Below are positions 1 to 8,111 of a stretch of DNA of 64,000 bases, in pieces (position 1 is the stretch's first letter; each line of letters begins with the position of its first letter). This DNA comes from Pseudolabrys sp. Root1462 (GTDB lineage Bacteria; Pseudomonadota; Alphaproteobacteria; Rhizobiales; Xanthobacteraceae): positions 3,094-67,093 of the forward strand of contig NZ_LMFS01000003.1 of NCBI RefSeq assembly GCF_001426945.1, written 5' to 3'. Position numbers and translations under genes: made by a program. A model generated the notes under the pieces. It ran no database searches, was not told the origin of the DNA, and saw only the letters and a program-made list of their open reading frames with translations.

Positions 1-240
1 GTCCGGGATGCGTGATCCCCCAGACCCGCGGGCACCGCGCCCTGCTCCACCTCATGACGCCTCATGACAGCGCCCTCGACCGAGCAGGACGACATAGGAA
101 TAATAGCTTTAGGAATTAATGTCAAGTGGCTGCCGACCCGGACCCATAACCACCGCCATAGGGGGAGGACACGGCGTACGGGTCCCCGCCTTCGCGGGGC
201 AACAGCCAAGCCTGGTTTGCGGGGTTCGGGAGGAGGCGCA
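1..240. other. Left edge, no gene assigned
   Basis: No convincing complete gene lies here. A minus-strand frame opens with ATG at 65 and stays open to the window edge for about 22 codons. It has a weak GAGG-like ribosome site, so it could be the beginning of a gene lying mostly outside the window. A short hairpin of the form TCCCCGC-CTT-GCGGGG near 182-199 resembles one arm of the intergenic repeat at 23853-23935. Nothing else is recognisable. Confidence 0.3.
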
Positions 241-275
241 AACAAAAACCCCGCCGGCGAGACCGGCGGGGCTTT
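241..275 (-). terminator. Rho-independent terminator of the HU gene
   Basis: The inverted repeat CCCCGCCGG (249-257), loop CGAGA, CCGGCGGGG (263-271) is a perfect 9-bp GC-rich stem. Read on the minus strand it is followed by TTTTTGTTT. It lies about 25 bp past the HU stop codon and is a textbook intrinsic terminator for that gene. Confidence 0.9.
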
Positions 276-298
276 GCATGCCAGAAGGCAGACGATCG

Positions 299-616
299 TT
301 AGATCGCTTCCTTGAGGTCCTTGGCGGCGCGGAAGGCGACCTTCTTCGACGCCTTGATCTTGATCGCTTCGCCGGTCGCCGGGTTGCGGCCCATGCGGGC
401 AGCGCGCTTGCGAACCTGCAGGATGCCGAGACCGGCGATCTTCACTCGCTCACCCTTCTTCAGGTGCTTGGTGATCATCGCAACCAGTTCGTCGAGCATC
501 TCGACGCCCTGCTTCTTGGTGAGCTGGTGCTGCTCGGCCAGAGCGTAGGCGAGTTGTTTCAGGGTAACCGGCTTGGCGGCCTTCGGCTTCGCCGTCGCGG
601 CGGGTTTCGTAGCCAT
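299..616 (-). CDS. hup: HU-family DNA-binding protein
   Basis: This is a 105-residue nucleoid-associated protein of the HU/IHF family, which bends and compacts DNA as a dimer. Residues 1-17 form an Ala/Lys/Pro-rich tail before the HU fold. The family signature GRNPATGE lies at residues 76-83 in the DNA-embracing beta arm. The ordinary HU is about 90 residues, so the basic N-terminal extension is extra; such lysine-rich tails occur in some alphaproteobacterial HU proteins. The ATG at 616 is preceded by AAGGAG at good spacing. The gene stands alone, with its own terminator at 241-275. Confidence 0.95.
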   Translation of the reverse strand: MATKPAATAKPKAAKPVTLKQLAYALAEQHQLTKKQGVEMLDELVAMITKHLKKGERVKIAGLGILQVRKRAARMGRNPATGEAIKIKASKKVAFRAAKDLKEAI

Positions 617-845
617 TGAATAAGCTCCTTGAGCGCAAAATGCGCTTGTGAAGCACTATGAGATTCGCTGATTTTCGCAAGCGATTGGGCCCGCCCGGAG
701 CCGGATAATCACAGGAAGCTGTGTTTTTTGCCCTTGGAATGGGGCTTTTTGACCCTACAGGGTGCTGGAAAGCCCATCCGGCAGGCCTTTTCGCGCGTCC
801 GATACCGGACGAATCTGCCGCCGGTGGCGGCGCGATTCGACCCCG

Positions 846-2267
846 CTACCGGAAGAACACGAAGGTGATGATCACGAACAGCGGCAGCAGGATCGCACCC
901 GACCACGCCATGTAGCCGAAGAAGCTCGGCATCTTGATGCCGCGCTCCTCGCAGATCGACTTGACCATGAAGTTCGGCGCGTTGCCGATATAGCTGTTGG
1001 CGCCCATGAACACGGCGCCGGCCGAGATCGCCAGCAGCGTCTTGTACAGCGGCCCCATCAGGTGCTGGGCGTCGCCGCCGGCGAGGTTGAAGAACACCAG
1101 GTAGGTCGGCGCATTGTCGAGGAAGCTCGACAGCACGCCGGTAAGCCAGAAATAGGCGGCGTTGATCGGCTGGCCGTCCGCGGCGGTGACGAAGGCGAGC
1201 AGCGGCGCCAGATGACCGTCCTTGCCGGCGCGCAGGATCGCCAGCGCCGGAATGATGGTGATGAAGATGCCGGCAAACAGCAGCGCGACTTCCTGGATCG
1301 GCGTCCAGGTGAAGGCGTTCTCGATGCGGATGTTGCGCCGCGTCGTACGCAGCGACAGCCAGGCCAGCACCAGAAGCACGACATCGCGAAGCACGCCTTC
1401 CAGCGGTACCTCGAAGCCGAAGCCGACCGGCAGCGCGACGCCGGACTTCCAGATGCCGCTGATCAGCACGGCGCCGACAATGCCGAACAGATAAAGCACG
1501 TTGTGCAGGCCGGCGAGGTCGACGTGGCGCAGCGTGTGACCTCCGTGGCGATGCCCTTCCTTGCCCCAGAAATAACTGTCGATGGCGTAAAACAGCGCCA
1601 GCAGGATCACGCTCGACACCATCATCGGCAGGAACATCGACTCCACGGTCCAGAGGAAATCGACGCCCTTGAGGAAGCCGAGGAACAGCGGCGGATCGCC
1701 AAGCGGCGTCAGCGAGCCGCCGATATTGGAAACGAGGAAGATGAAGAAGATAAAGACATGAACATTGTTGGCGCGGTTCTTGTTGGCGACGATCATCGGC
1801 CGGATCAGCAGCATCGAGGCGCCGGTGGTGCCGACCACACTCGCGGCAAAGGTGCCGATGGCGAGCATCGCCGTGTTGGTCGCCGGGTTGCCGACCAGAT
1901 TGCCGGCGATGCGGATGCCACCCGAGACCACGAACAGCGACAGCAGCAGAATGATGAAGGGCAGATATTCGAGCGCGGTGGTGTGTACCAGCTCGGCGAG
2001 CGTCGTCGGCACGCCGTAGATCGCCGCGCAGGGCAGCAGGAACGCCAGCGCCCAGAACGCCGCCACCTTGCCGAAATGATGTTCCCAGAATTTCGGCGCC
2101 AGCAGCGGGAACAAGGCGATCGACAACAGGATGCCGGCAAAGGGCAGAGGCCACAGCAGGCTCATCTGCGAGCCGTCGAGATGCGCCTCGGCGGCGGAGG
2201 CCGTGCCGGGCAGCGCCACGGACAGTGCCATGGCTAACAGCGAAACCTGCCTGGCGATGCGCTTCAT
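846..2267 (-). CDS. NhaD-like sodium:proton antiporter
   Basis: This 473-residue inner-membrane protein has many hydrophobic segments. A hydrophobic N-terminus with an Ala-rich segment ending near residue 26 looks like a signal peptide. The stretch SNIGGSLTPLGDPPLFLG (180-197) is the characteristic re-entrant motif of NhaD/ArsB-type ion transporters, and FLDNAPTYLVF further on is a second conserved element. It probably exchanges Na+ or Li+ for protons. The frame can be extended to 2429, but the ATG at 2267 has a strong GGGGGAG ribosome site, and the upstream extension is repeat sequence (see 2330-2433). I therefore chose 2267. It is apparently monocistronic. The exact ion is not readable from sequence. 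Confidence 0.85.
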   Translation of the reverse strand: MKRIARQVSLLAMALSVALPGTASAAEAHLDGSQMSLLWPLPFAGILLSIALFPLLAPKFWEHHFGKVAAFWALAFLLPCAAIYGVPTTLAELVHTTALEYLPFIILLLSLFVVSGGIRIAGNLVGNPATNTAMLAIGTFAASVVGTTGASMLLIRPMIVANKNRANNVHVFIFFIFLVSNIGGSLTPLGDPPLFLGFLKGVDFLWTVESMFLPMMVSSVILLALFYAIDSYFWGKEGHRHGGHTLRHVDLAGLHNVLYLFGIVGAVLISGIWKSGVALPVGFGFEVPLEGVLRDVVLLVLAWLSLRTTRRNIRIENAFTWTPIQEVALLFAGIFITIIPALAILRAGKDGHLAPLLAFVTAADGQPINAAYFWLTGVLSSFLDNAPTYLVFFNLAGGDAQHLMGPLYKTLLAISAGAVFMGANSYIGNAPNFMVKSICEERGIKMPSFFGYMAWSGAILLPLFVIITFVFFR

Positions 2268-2329
2268 CGATCTCCCCCCATGTTGCGGGCTATTTCTGCC
2301 TGCGATGGGCGGAGGAGGCAAGACCCGCT

Positions 2330-2433
2330 TGTCATTCCGGGTGCGGCGAAGTCGCGAGCCGGCAATCCAGCGACGGACCGAGTGCGCGTCCGGATGCCAG
2401 GGTTCGCGCGTTACACGCGCGGCCCGCAATGAC
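2330..2433. repeat. Intergenic repeat element with inverted ends
   Basis: This roughly 104-bp element starts GTCATTCCGG and ends CCGCAATGAC, which are inverted copies with one mismatch. Inside is a perfect hairpin, CGCGCG-TTACA-CGCGCG. It fills the gap between tadD and the antiporter gene. The design, with GTCATT termini and internal GC hairpins, matches short palindromic intergenic elements common in Bradyrhizobium-like genomes. Family membership is inferred from general knowledge. Confidence 0.6.
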
Positions 2434-2441
2434 GCGTGACG

Positions 2442-3029
2442 CTACTCGATGGCCTTTGATTGGGCGGCGCTGGCCTGCAGCAGCCGCAGATTGCTGATCA
2501 CATAAGGATTGCCGGGCGCGCGACGCAGCGCCTCATTGAGCTTCTCATACGCCCGCGCGTTGTCGCCGCGCAGCATGTACGAATAACCCTGGTTGTTGAG
2601 GATCTCGATCTTGAGGCCGGCAAGCTGGATCGCCTGGGCGTAAGCGCGGTCGGCGAGATCGAAGCGTTTGACGTGGTCATAGGACGCGGCGAGATCGAGC
2701 CAGGCTTCGGCGTCGGTCGGATGCTGCTCGACGGCGCGGCGGAAGTAGCGCTCGGCCATGCCGTAATTGGCGGAGCGGAAATAGGCCTTGCCGGTTGCCA
2801 GATCGTCGGCCGGGTTGGTGCCGAGCAGGGTGCCCTCCGGCGTCGGTTCGCCGAACGCACTTTGCGGCAAAGCGGCGCCGCCGGCCGGCGCGGCGGCGAA
2901 GGCATCGGCACCGGCCGTATCCGTGAGACCGAGGGAATCCGACAGCGACGTGTTGCCGGCGGCGTTGCAGCCCGCAAGCATGATGCCGGCGCACAGGACC
3001 AGTGCTAGCCGGCTGAAAACTTGACGCAT
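2442..3029 (-). CDS. tadD: TadD-like TPR lipoprotein
   Basis: This is a 195-residue lipoprotein. A signal peptide ends in the lipobox LAGC with the acylated Cys at residue 21. It is followed by an Ala-rich linker and, from about residue 75, tetratricopeptide helices (motifs such as AYFRSANYGMAERYFRRAV and AEAWLDLAASY). TadD proteins of this type serve in assembling the tight-adherence (Flp) pilus at the outer membrane. It is the last gene of the tad cluster, 110 bp after tadC, so it may also have its own promoter. The identity rests on position plus TPR content. Confidence 0.85.
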   Translation of the reverse strand: MRQVFSRLALVLCAGIMLAGCNAAGNTSLSDSLGLTDTAGADAFAAAPAGGAALPQSAFGEPTPEGTLLGTNPADDLATGKAYFRSANYGMAERYFRRAVEQHPTDAEAWLDLAASYDHVKRFDLADRAYAQAIQLAGLKIEILNNQGYSYMLRGDNARAYEKLNEALRRAPGNPYVISNLRLLQASAAQSKAIE

Positions 3030-3139
3030 ACAACCCCCGATACGCTTAACGCGCTTGCCGTCAGACTAGTTGATGCGAGTTAATTGTCCTGCCGGAACCT
3101 GACGCGAAATTGCGCGCGATTTTATTTATTATTGTCGGC

Positions 3140-4096
3140 TTAGAAGTAATGACCGGCCGACAGCTTGACGATCACCGGCAGCAGGATGACGACGAACAGC
3201 ACGGGGAAGATGCAGATCATCATCGGCACCGCGAGCTTGGCCGGCAGCGCATAGGCCTTCTCCTCGGCGCTGGACATGCGCTTGTGCCGCATGTCGTCGG
3301 AATAGACGCGCAGCGCGTCGGTGATCGACGAGCCGAGATCGATCGACTGGTTGATCAAGGTGGCGAAGGCGCGCGCTTCGTCGAGCGCGAGGCGTCCGGC
3401 GAAACGCTCCAGCGCATCCTTGAGATTACGGCCGGCGCGGATTTCCAGATTGGTCATATGGATGTTGGCGGTGAGCGAGGGATAGCTCTCGCCCATTTCA
3501 CGACTGACGCGTTCGAGCGAGGCTTCCATCGACAGCCCGGCGTTGGAACAGACTACCAGCAGATCGAGGAAATCCGGAAAGCCGGAGCGATGCTGCTGGG
3601 TCCGCGCCTTGATGCGTTTGTCGATATAAATGCTGGGGCCGACATAACCGGCGACGCCGCCGACCATGACGCTAAGCCACAGCATCGAGCCTTCCATCGG
3701 CCACAGGAACGGCAGGACGAAGAACACCGCGGCCGCGAGCACGATCGCCAGAGCGGCGCGGCCGGCGAAGAACAGCGCGACGCCGCGCGGATCGTATATG
3801 CCGGCCTGGATCAGGCGGCTGCGCAGCAACCGCATCGCCTCCTGATCGCCGGAATAATGCTTGTTGGTGTAGTCGACGATGCGGGCGACGGCGCGGGCGC
3901 TGGAATGGCGCAGCGCGTGACGCGGATTGCGCGGCGCATCGACGATGCGGGCGTGGCGGCGCTTGAGCGAGCCGCGCGAGCGCATCACCGCCATGATGGC
4001 AAACGCCAGGGTGCCGGCGGCGAGGAACACCACCAGCGTCAGCATGATGCTCTGGCTATCGCGGAACGCATTGGCGAACGCGTCGAGGGCGGGCAT
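3140..4096 (-). CDS. tadC: TadC pilus platform protein (T2SS F family)
   Basis: This 318-residue polytopic membrane protein has a C-terminal type II secretion F domain (from about residue 150, around SGFPDFLDLLVVCSNAGLSMEASL) and hydrophobic segments near residues 15-35, 110-145 and at the C-terminus. With TadB it forms the inner-membrane platform on which the CpaF ATPase acts to assemble or retract the Flp pilus. The start codon lies 3 bp after the tadB stop, so translation is probably coupled. Confidence 0.93.
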   Translation of the reverse strand: MPALDAFANAFRDSQSIMLTLVVFLAAGTLAFAIMAVMRSRGSLKRRHARIVDAPRNPRHALRHSSARAVARIVDYTNKHYSGDQEAMRLLRSRLIQAGIYDPRGVALFFAGRAALAIVLAAAVFFVLPFLWPMEGSMLWLSVMVGGVAGYVGPSIYIDKRIKARTQQHRSGFPDFLDLLVVCSNAGLSMEASLERVSREMGESYPSLTANIHMTNLEIRAGRNLKDALERFAGRLALDEARAFATLINQSIDLGSSITDALRVYSDDMRHKRMSSAEEKAYALPAKLAVPMMICIFPVLFVVILLPVIVKLSAGHYF

Positions 4097-4099
4097 GCG

Positions 4100-5065
4100 T
4101 CAGATCCTGAAATTGACCATGCGGTACATGATGAAGTTGCCGATCCCCATCCAGAAGCCGGCGCCGGCGAGCGCCATCTTGGTCAGCGGCTCGTGCCAGA
4201 CGCTGGAATAGAAAGTCGGCACCATGAAATTGATGGCGATGAACATCAGGATCGGCAGCGACGACAGGATCAGCGCCGACGCGCGGCCTTCGGCGGCCAG
4301 CGCCCGGACCTTGCGCCGCATCTTGAAGCGCTGACGGATGACGCCCGACAGGTTTTCCAGGATCTCGCCGAGATTGCCGCCGGTCGACGTCTGAATCGCC
4401 ACCGCGGTGACGAACAGCGGCAGATCGTCGGTGCCGACGCGGAAATACAGATTGCGCATCGCGGTCTCGAGATCGGCGCCATAGGTGATCTCGTCGCCGA
4501 CGATGCCGAATTCCGAACCGATCGGATCGGGCATTTCGCGCGCCACCATCGAGATCGCGACCGGCACCGGATGACCGGCGCGCAAACTACGCACGATAAT
4601 GTCGAGACCGTCGGCGATCTGCGCGCCGAATTTCTTCTGCCGCCGGTTGCGCAGAAATTTCAGCACCATGACCGGCAGCGCCGTGGCGCTGAAGATGCCG
4701 GCGAGCACGGCGTGGCCGACATTATGTTCGAACGTCAGGGTCGCGACGAAGGCGCCGATAGCGCCGACGGCAATGAACAAGATGAGGCGGCCGAGGCCGA
4801 TGCTCAGCCCGGACTGCAGCAGCAAGCGATTGAGCTCGAAGAACTTGAAGTGGTAATCGCCGGCGCCGGTGAGGCCGCGTTCGCGACGGATCTGCACCAG
4901 CACGCTCTCGCGGTCGGTGTTGCCCTCGATGACCTTGAGGCGGCGATTGATGTTCTTGCGGTACGAGCCGGTGTTGTAACAGAACAGATAGATGCCTTCG
5001 GCGAACATCGCCGCCGACAGGCCGATCATGATGTAGAAGAGATAGACCGGGTTGAAGTCGAACAT
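4100..5065 (-). CDS. tadB: TadB pilus platform protein (T2SS F family)
   Basis: This 321-residue partner of TadC has N-terminal membrane segments (about 7-25 and 85-115) and a C-terminal F domain in the second half containing GHPVPVAISMVAREM and STGGNLGEILENLS, the usual gene-family landmarks. It acts in the inner membrane in Flp pilus biogenesis. It starts 12 bp after cpaF and ends 3 bp before tadC, in one operon. Confidence 0.93.
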   Translation of the reverse strand: MFDFNPVYLFYIMIGLSAAMFAEGIYLFCYNTGSYRKNINRRLKVIEGNTDRESVLVQIRRERGLTGAGDYHFKFFELNRLLLQSGLSIGLGRLILFIAVGAIGAFVATLTFEHNVGHAVLAGIFSATALPVMVLKFLRNRRQKKFGAQIADGLDIIVRSLRAGHPVPVAISMVAREMPDPIGSEFGIVGDEITYGADLETAMRNLYFRVGTDDLPLFVTAVAIQTSTGGNLGEILENLSGVIRQRFKMRRKVRALAAEGRASALILSSLPILMFIAINFMVPTFYSSVWHEPLTKMALAGAGFWMGIGNFIMYRMVNFRI

Positions 5066-5077
5066 GGCGCTACGCGC

Positions 5078-6493
5078 TCATAGCGGCTGCGACGGGTCGA
5101 AATACGCGCCCGGGATGGTGATGCCGTGGCTGGCGAGTTCGGCCAGGAAGCGCGGGCGCACGCCGGTGGCGACGAAATTGCCTTCGACGGTGCCGTCCGG
5201 CTTGGTGCCGGTGCGCACGTATTTGAAGATCTCCTGCATCTGGATGATGTCGCCTTCCAGCCCGGTGACCTCGGCGATCGAGGTGACCTTGCGCTTGCCG
5301 TCGGACTGCCGCGAGAGCTGCACCACGAGCTGCACGGCATTGGCGATCTGACCGCGGATCGAGGCCACCGTCATCGGCAGGCCGGCCATGCCGATCATCT
5401 GCTCGAGACGGGTGATGGCGTCGCGCGGCGTGTTGGCGTGGATGGTGGCCATCGAGCCTTCGTGGCCGGTGTTCATCGCCTGCAGCATGTCGAAGGCTTC
5501 CTCGCCGCGGCACTCGCCGAGGATGATGCGGTCCGGGCGCATACGCAACGCGTTCTTGACCAGATCGCGCTGACGGATTTCGCCCTTGCCTTCGACATTG
5601 GGCGGCCGCGTTTCCATGCGGCCGACATGCGGCTGCTGCAGTTGCAGTTCGGCGGCGTCCTCGATGGTGAGGAGGCGCTCCTTCTCCGAGATGAAGGCCG
5701 ACAAGGCATTGAGCATCGTGGTCTTGCCGGAGCCGGTGCCGCCGGAAATGATGGTCGAGATGCGCGCTTTCACCGCGGCGGCCAGCACCTCGGCCATCGG
5801 CGGGCGCAACGCGCCGACCTCGACCAGGCGGGCCAGATCGAGCTTCTTCTTGGAGAATTTACGGATCGACACCAGCGGGCCATCGACGCCGATCGGCCGC
5901 ACCGCGACGTTGACGCGCGAGCCGTCCTGCAGGCGGGCGTCGCACAGCGGGTGGCTTTCGTCGACCCGGCGGCCGACGGCGGCGACGATCTTGTTGATGA
6001 TGCGCAGCAGATGCTGCTCGTCCTTGAAGCGCACCGGCAGCGGCTCGAGCATGCCGCCGCGCTCGACATAGACGCATTCATGACCGTTGATCAGGATATC
6101 GGCGATGCTCGGGTCCTTGAGCAACGGCTCCAGCGGCCCGAGGCCGGTCATCTCGTCGAGAATCTCGGAGACGAAATCAGCCAGTTCTTGCTGATTGAGC
6201 GCGAGCCGCTCGGCCACGACATATTGCGTAACCATCGGCTCGACCTGGGCGCGGATCTGGTCCTCCGGCAGCTTGTCGAGCGCCGACAGGTTGATGTCCT
6301 CGATCAGCTTGCGGTGCAGCCGCACCTTGGCGTCGAGCAGCTTCGACGACAGCAGCGGATTGGCCGCGGGCTCCGCGGCGGCGGCCGGCGCCGCAGGCAC
6401 GAGACTTGTCACCAGGCTCGGCGCCACAACCTGCGGCTCCGGCGCGGGCGGCGGCGCAACGGCGGCGCGGCGCAGCGAGAAACGTCCGCTCAT
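5078..6493 (-). CDS. cpaF: CpaF/TadA pilus assembly ATPase
   Basis: This 471-residue secretion ATPase powers Flp pilus assembly from the cytoplasmic side. A Pro/Ala-rich N-terminal 50 residues precede the ATPase. The Walker A motif GGTGSGKTT is at 251-259. An Asp/Glu box and a Walker-B-like segment RIILGECRGEEAFD are near 318-332, followed by the His-box region GSMATIHAN. Length and domain order match TadA/CpaF. It lies 6 bp after cpaE and 12 bp before tadB. Confidence 0.96.
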   Translation of the reverse strand: MSGRFSLRRAAVAPPPAPEPQVVAPSLVTSLVPAAPAAAAEPAANPLLSSKLLDAKVRLHRKLIEDINLSALDKLPEDQIRAQVEPMVTQYVVAERLALNQQELADFVSEILDEMTGLGPLEPLLKDPSIADILINGHECVYVERGGMLEPLPVRFKDEQHLLRIINKIVAAVGRRVDESHPLCDARLQDGSRVNVAVRPIGVDGPLVSIRKFSKKKLDLARLVEVGALRPPMAEVLAAAVKARISTIISGGTGSGKTTMLNALSAFISEKERLLTIEDAAELQLQQPHVGRMETRPPNVEGKGEIRQRDLVKNALRMRPDRIILGECRGEEAFDMLQAMNTGHEGSMATIHANTPRDAITRLEQMIGMAGLPMTVASIRGQIANAVQLVVQLSRQSDGKRKVTSIAEVTGLEGDIIQMQEIFKYVRTGTKPDGTVEGNFVATGVRPRFLAELASHGITIPGAYFDPSQPL

Positions 6494-6499
6494 GTTGCC

Positions 6500-7720
6500 C
6501 TACCCCGCCGCCAGTTTGAGCTTCTTCATCAGCGGCCGCACGCCGCCTTCGGCCTTCGGCGCGCCGATCACGATCTTCTTCAGTTCGGCGACGACCTTGT
6601 TGCCCTGCTGCACCTCGTTGAGCGGCACGCCGCGGTCGATCGCTTCGCGCACCAGCGCGTAATCGTTCGGCAGCGTGTGCAGCGGCGTATCGCCGAGCGC
6701 GCGAGCGATGTCGGTGAGCCGCAGGCCCGAATTGAACATCTTCTGCTGGAAGCGATTGACGATGACATGCGGCGCCGCGACGTCCGTCAGGCGCTCGGCG
6801 ATGGCGCCGACCAGTTGCTTGGCGTGGCGCAGACCCGGCACCGTCGCCTCGGTGACGACATAGAGCTTGTTGCAGCCGAGCAGAACGCTGTCGGTCCACG
6901 AGAACCAGGTGCGCGGCATGTCGAAGACGACGTAGTCGAAATGCGCCGACACCAGATCGAGCAGGCGCATCACCACGTCGGGATCGAACGAGCGCATTTC
7001 CGCCGGCCGGTTCGGCGCCGCCACCACGGCGAGCCCCGAGGCGTGGTACGACAGCATCACTTCGAGCAATTGCCGATCGAGGCGGTCCGGCCGCGGTTCG
7101 ATCTCGGCCAGGTTGAGGCGCGGCTCGAGATCGAGATAGTCGGCGACCGAGCCCTGCTGGAAATTGAGATCGACGATGCACACCGACGGCTTGGCGCGCG
7201 CCGGGCCGCTGTCGAGCAGCAACAGCGCCGTCTGCACCGCCAGCATCGTGACGCCGGCGCCGCCGACGGCCGGCAGAAACGAGACGATCTGCGCTTCCTT
7301 GCGGTCGTTGCCTTCGCCGGCCGGGCGCTTGCCGACGCGGGCGCAGGTGCGCACCAGATCGAGACCGGACACCGGCTTCACCAGGAAGTCGGCGACGCGC
7401 AATTGCATCAGCGTGCGTGCCAGATTGGTGTCGAACGCCTCTGTAACCGCAACCACCGGCGGCCACTGGCCAGTGCGCGTGGTGAGCCGGGCCAGCGCCG
7501 ACAACTCGTCGGCACGGCCGATATCGAGATCGACGACGATGACGGTGACGCCGTCGGTGTTGAGCGTATCGGCCAGCGTCGACAGCGGACCGGTTTCGAC
7601 CACAAGCTCGATGGCGCTCGAGGCGCCGAAGGTTGCGCGCGCCATGGCGCCGAAATCGACATCGGCGGTGACGACGACAACCCGGGTGGGGGACGTCGTG
7701 GGAGCGGCGGGGTGACGCAT
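6500..7720 (-). CDS. cpaE: CpaE/TadZ-like localisation ATPase
   Basis: This 406-residue two-domain protein has an atypical receiver-like N-terminal domain (about 12-130, with the VVDLD and FLVKP remnants) and a C-terminal MinD/ParA-like domain. TadZ/CpaE proteins direct the pilus machine to a cell site, often the pole. The P-loop is degenerate: AVGGAGVT at 151-158 has Val where the second lysine of KGGxGKT normally lies. The deviant-Walker Lys also seems to be absent, so ATP binding or hydrolysis may be impaired. It is in the middle of the operon, 16 bp after the lipoprotein gene. Confidence 0.9.
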   Translation of the reverse strand: MRHPAAPTTSPTRVVVVTADVDFGAMARATFGASSAIELVVETGPLSTLADTLNTDGVTVIVVDLDIGRADELSALARLTTRTGQWPPVVAVTEAFDTNLARTLMQLRVADFLVKPVSGLDLVRTCARVGKRPAGEGNDRKEAQIVSFLPAVGGAGVTMLAVQTALLLLDSGPARAKPSVCIVDLNFQQGSVADYLDLEPRLNLAEIEPRPDRLDRQLLEVMLSYHASGLAVVAAPNRPAEMRSFDPDVVMRLLDLVSAHFDYVVFDMPRTWFSWTDSVLLGCNKLYVVTEATVPGLRHAKQLVGAIAERLTDVAAPHVIVNRFQQKMFNSGLRLTDIARALGDTPLHTLPNDYALVREAIDRGVPLNEVQQGNKVVAELKKIVIGAPKAEGGVRPLMKKLKLAAG

Positions 7721-7736
7721 GGACGGTCCTCGAGCG

Positions 7737-8111
7737 TTACTTCACCGGACCGGACTGCGAATTCACGGTCGGGCCGAGCGGCGCCGAATTCGCCGACGGC
7801 TGAGAATTGTTGCTGCCACCGCCGCCGCCGCTGTCGTTCAGGCCGCGCGGCCGGATCACGTGGCCGGTGCGATAGCGCGTCATGGCCGCTTGCGACACCG
7901 CGCCATCGAAGGCGATGTTGCGGTTCGCCGACACCGCCGGCCACGGGTCGACCATGTGCGTGAGCTTGTCGGTCTGCAGCGCGTTGCCGGACTGCGGCGA
8001 CATGGTGTCAGTGCGGTCGAGATATTCCGAGCAGCCAGCGAGCGTTGCGGCGGTGAGGACGAGCATCAGGTGACGCGAATGCCTGACCATGGACTTATTG
8101 AACCGCGGCAT
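7737..8111 (-). CDS. Small tad-locus lipoprotein in the CpaD position
   Basis: This is a 124-residue protein with a signal peptide and the lipobox LAGC (Cys at 27). It has a conserved-looking core DPWPAVSANRNIAFDG followed by RYRTGHVIRP, then a Gly/Ser/Asn-rich tail. It occupies the place of cpaD between cpaC and cpaE and has a similar core, but is roughly half the usual CpaD length. It probably helps the secretin at the outer membrane. The ATG at 8111 overlaps the end of cpaC by 17 bp; an internal ATG at 8090 is a reasonable alternative start. Confidence 0.75.
   Translation of the reverse strand: MPRFNKSMVRHSRHLMLVLTAATLAGCSEYLDRTDTMSPQSGNALQTDKLTHMVDPWPAVSANRNIAFDGAVSQAAMTRYRTGHVIRPRGLNDSGGGGGSNNSQPSANSAPLGPTVNSQSGPVK

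Noticed and set aside
3110-5083. A 657-codon open frame on the plus strand opposite tadB/tadC
   Set aside because: It is a shadow of the pilus genes; composition and lack of motifs argue against coding.
5126-7963. A 945-codon open frame on the plus strand opposite cpaF and cpaE
   Set aside because: It is antisense to two well-supported genes, has His/Arg/Gly-rich composition with no family motifs, and is a normal by-product of high-GC codon use.
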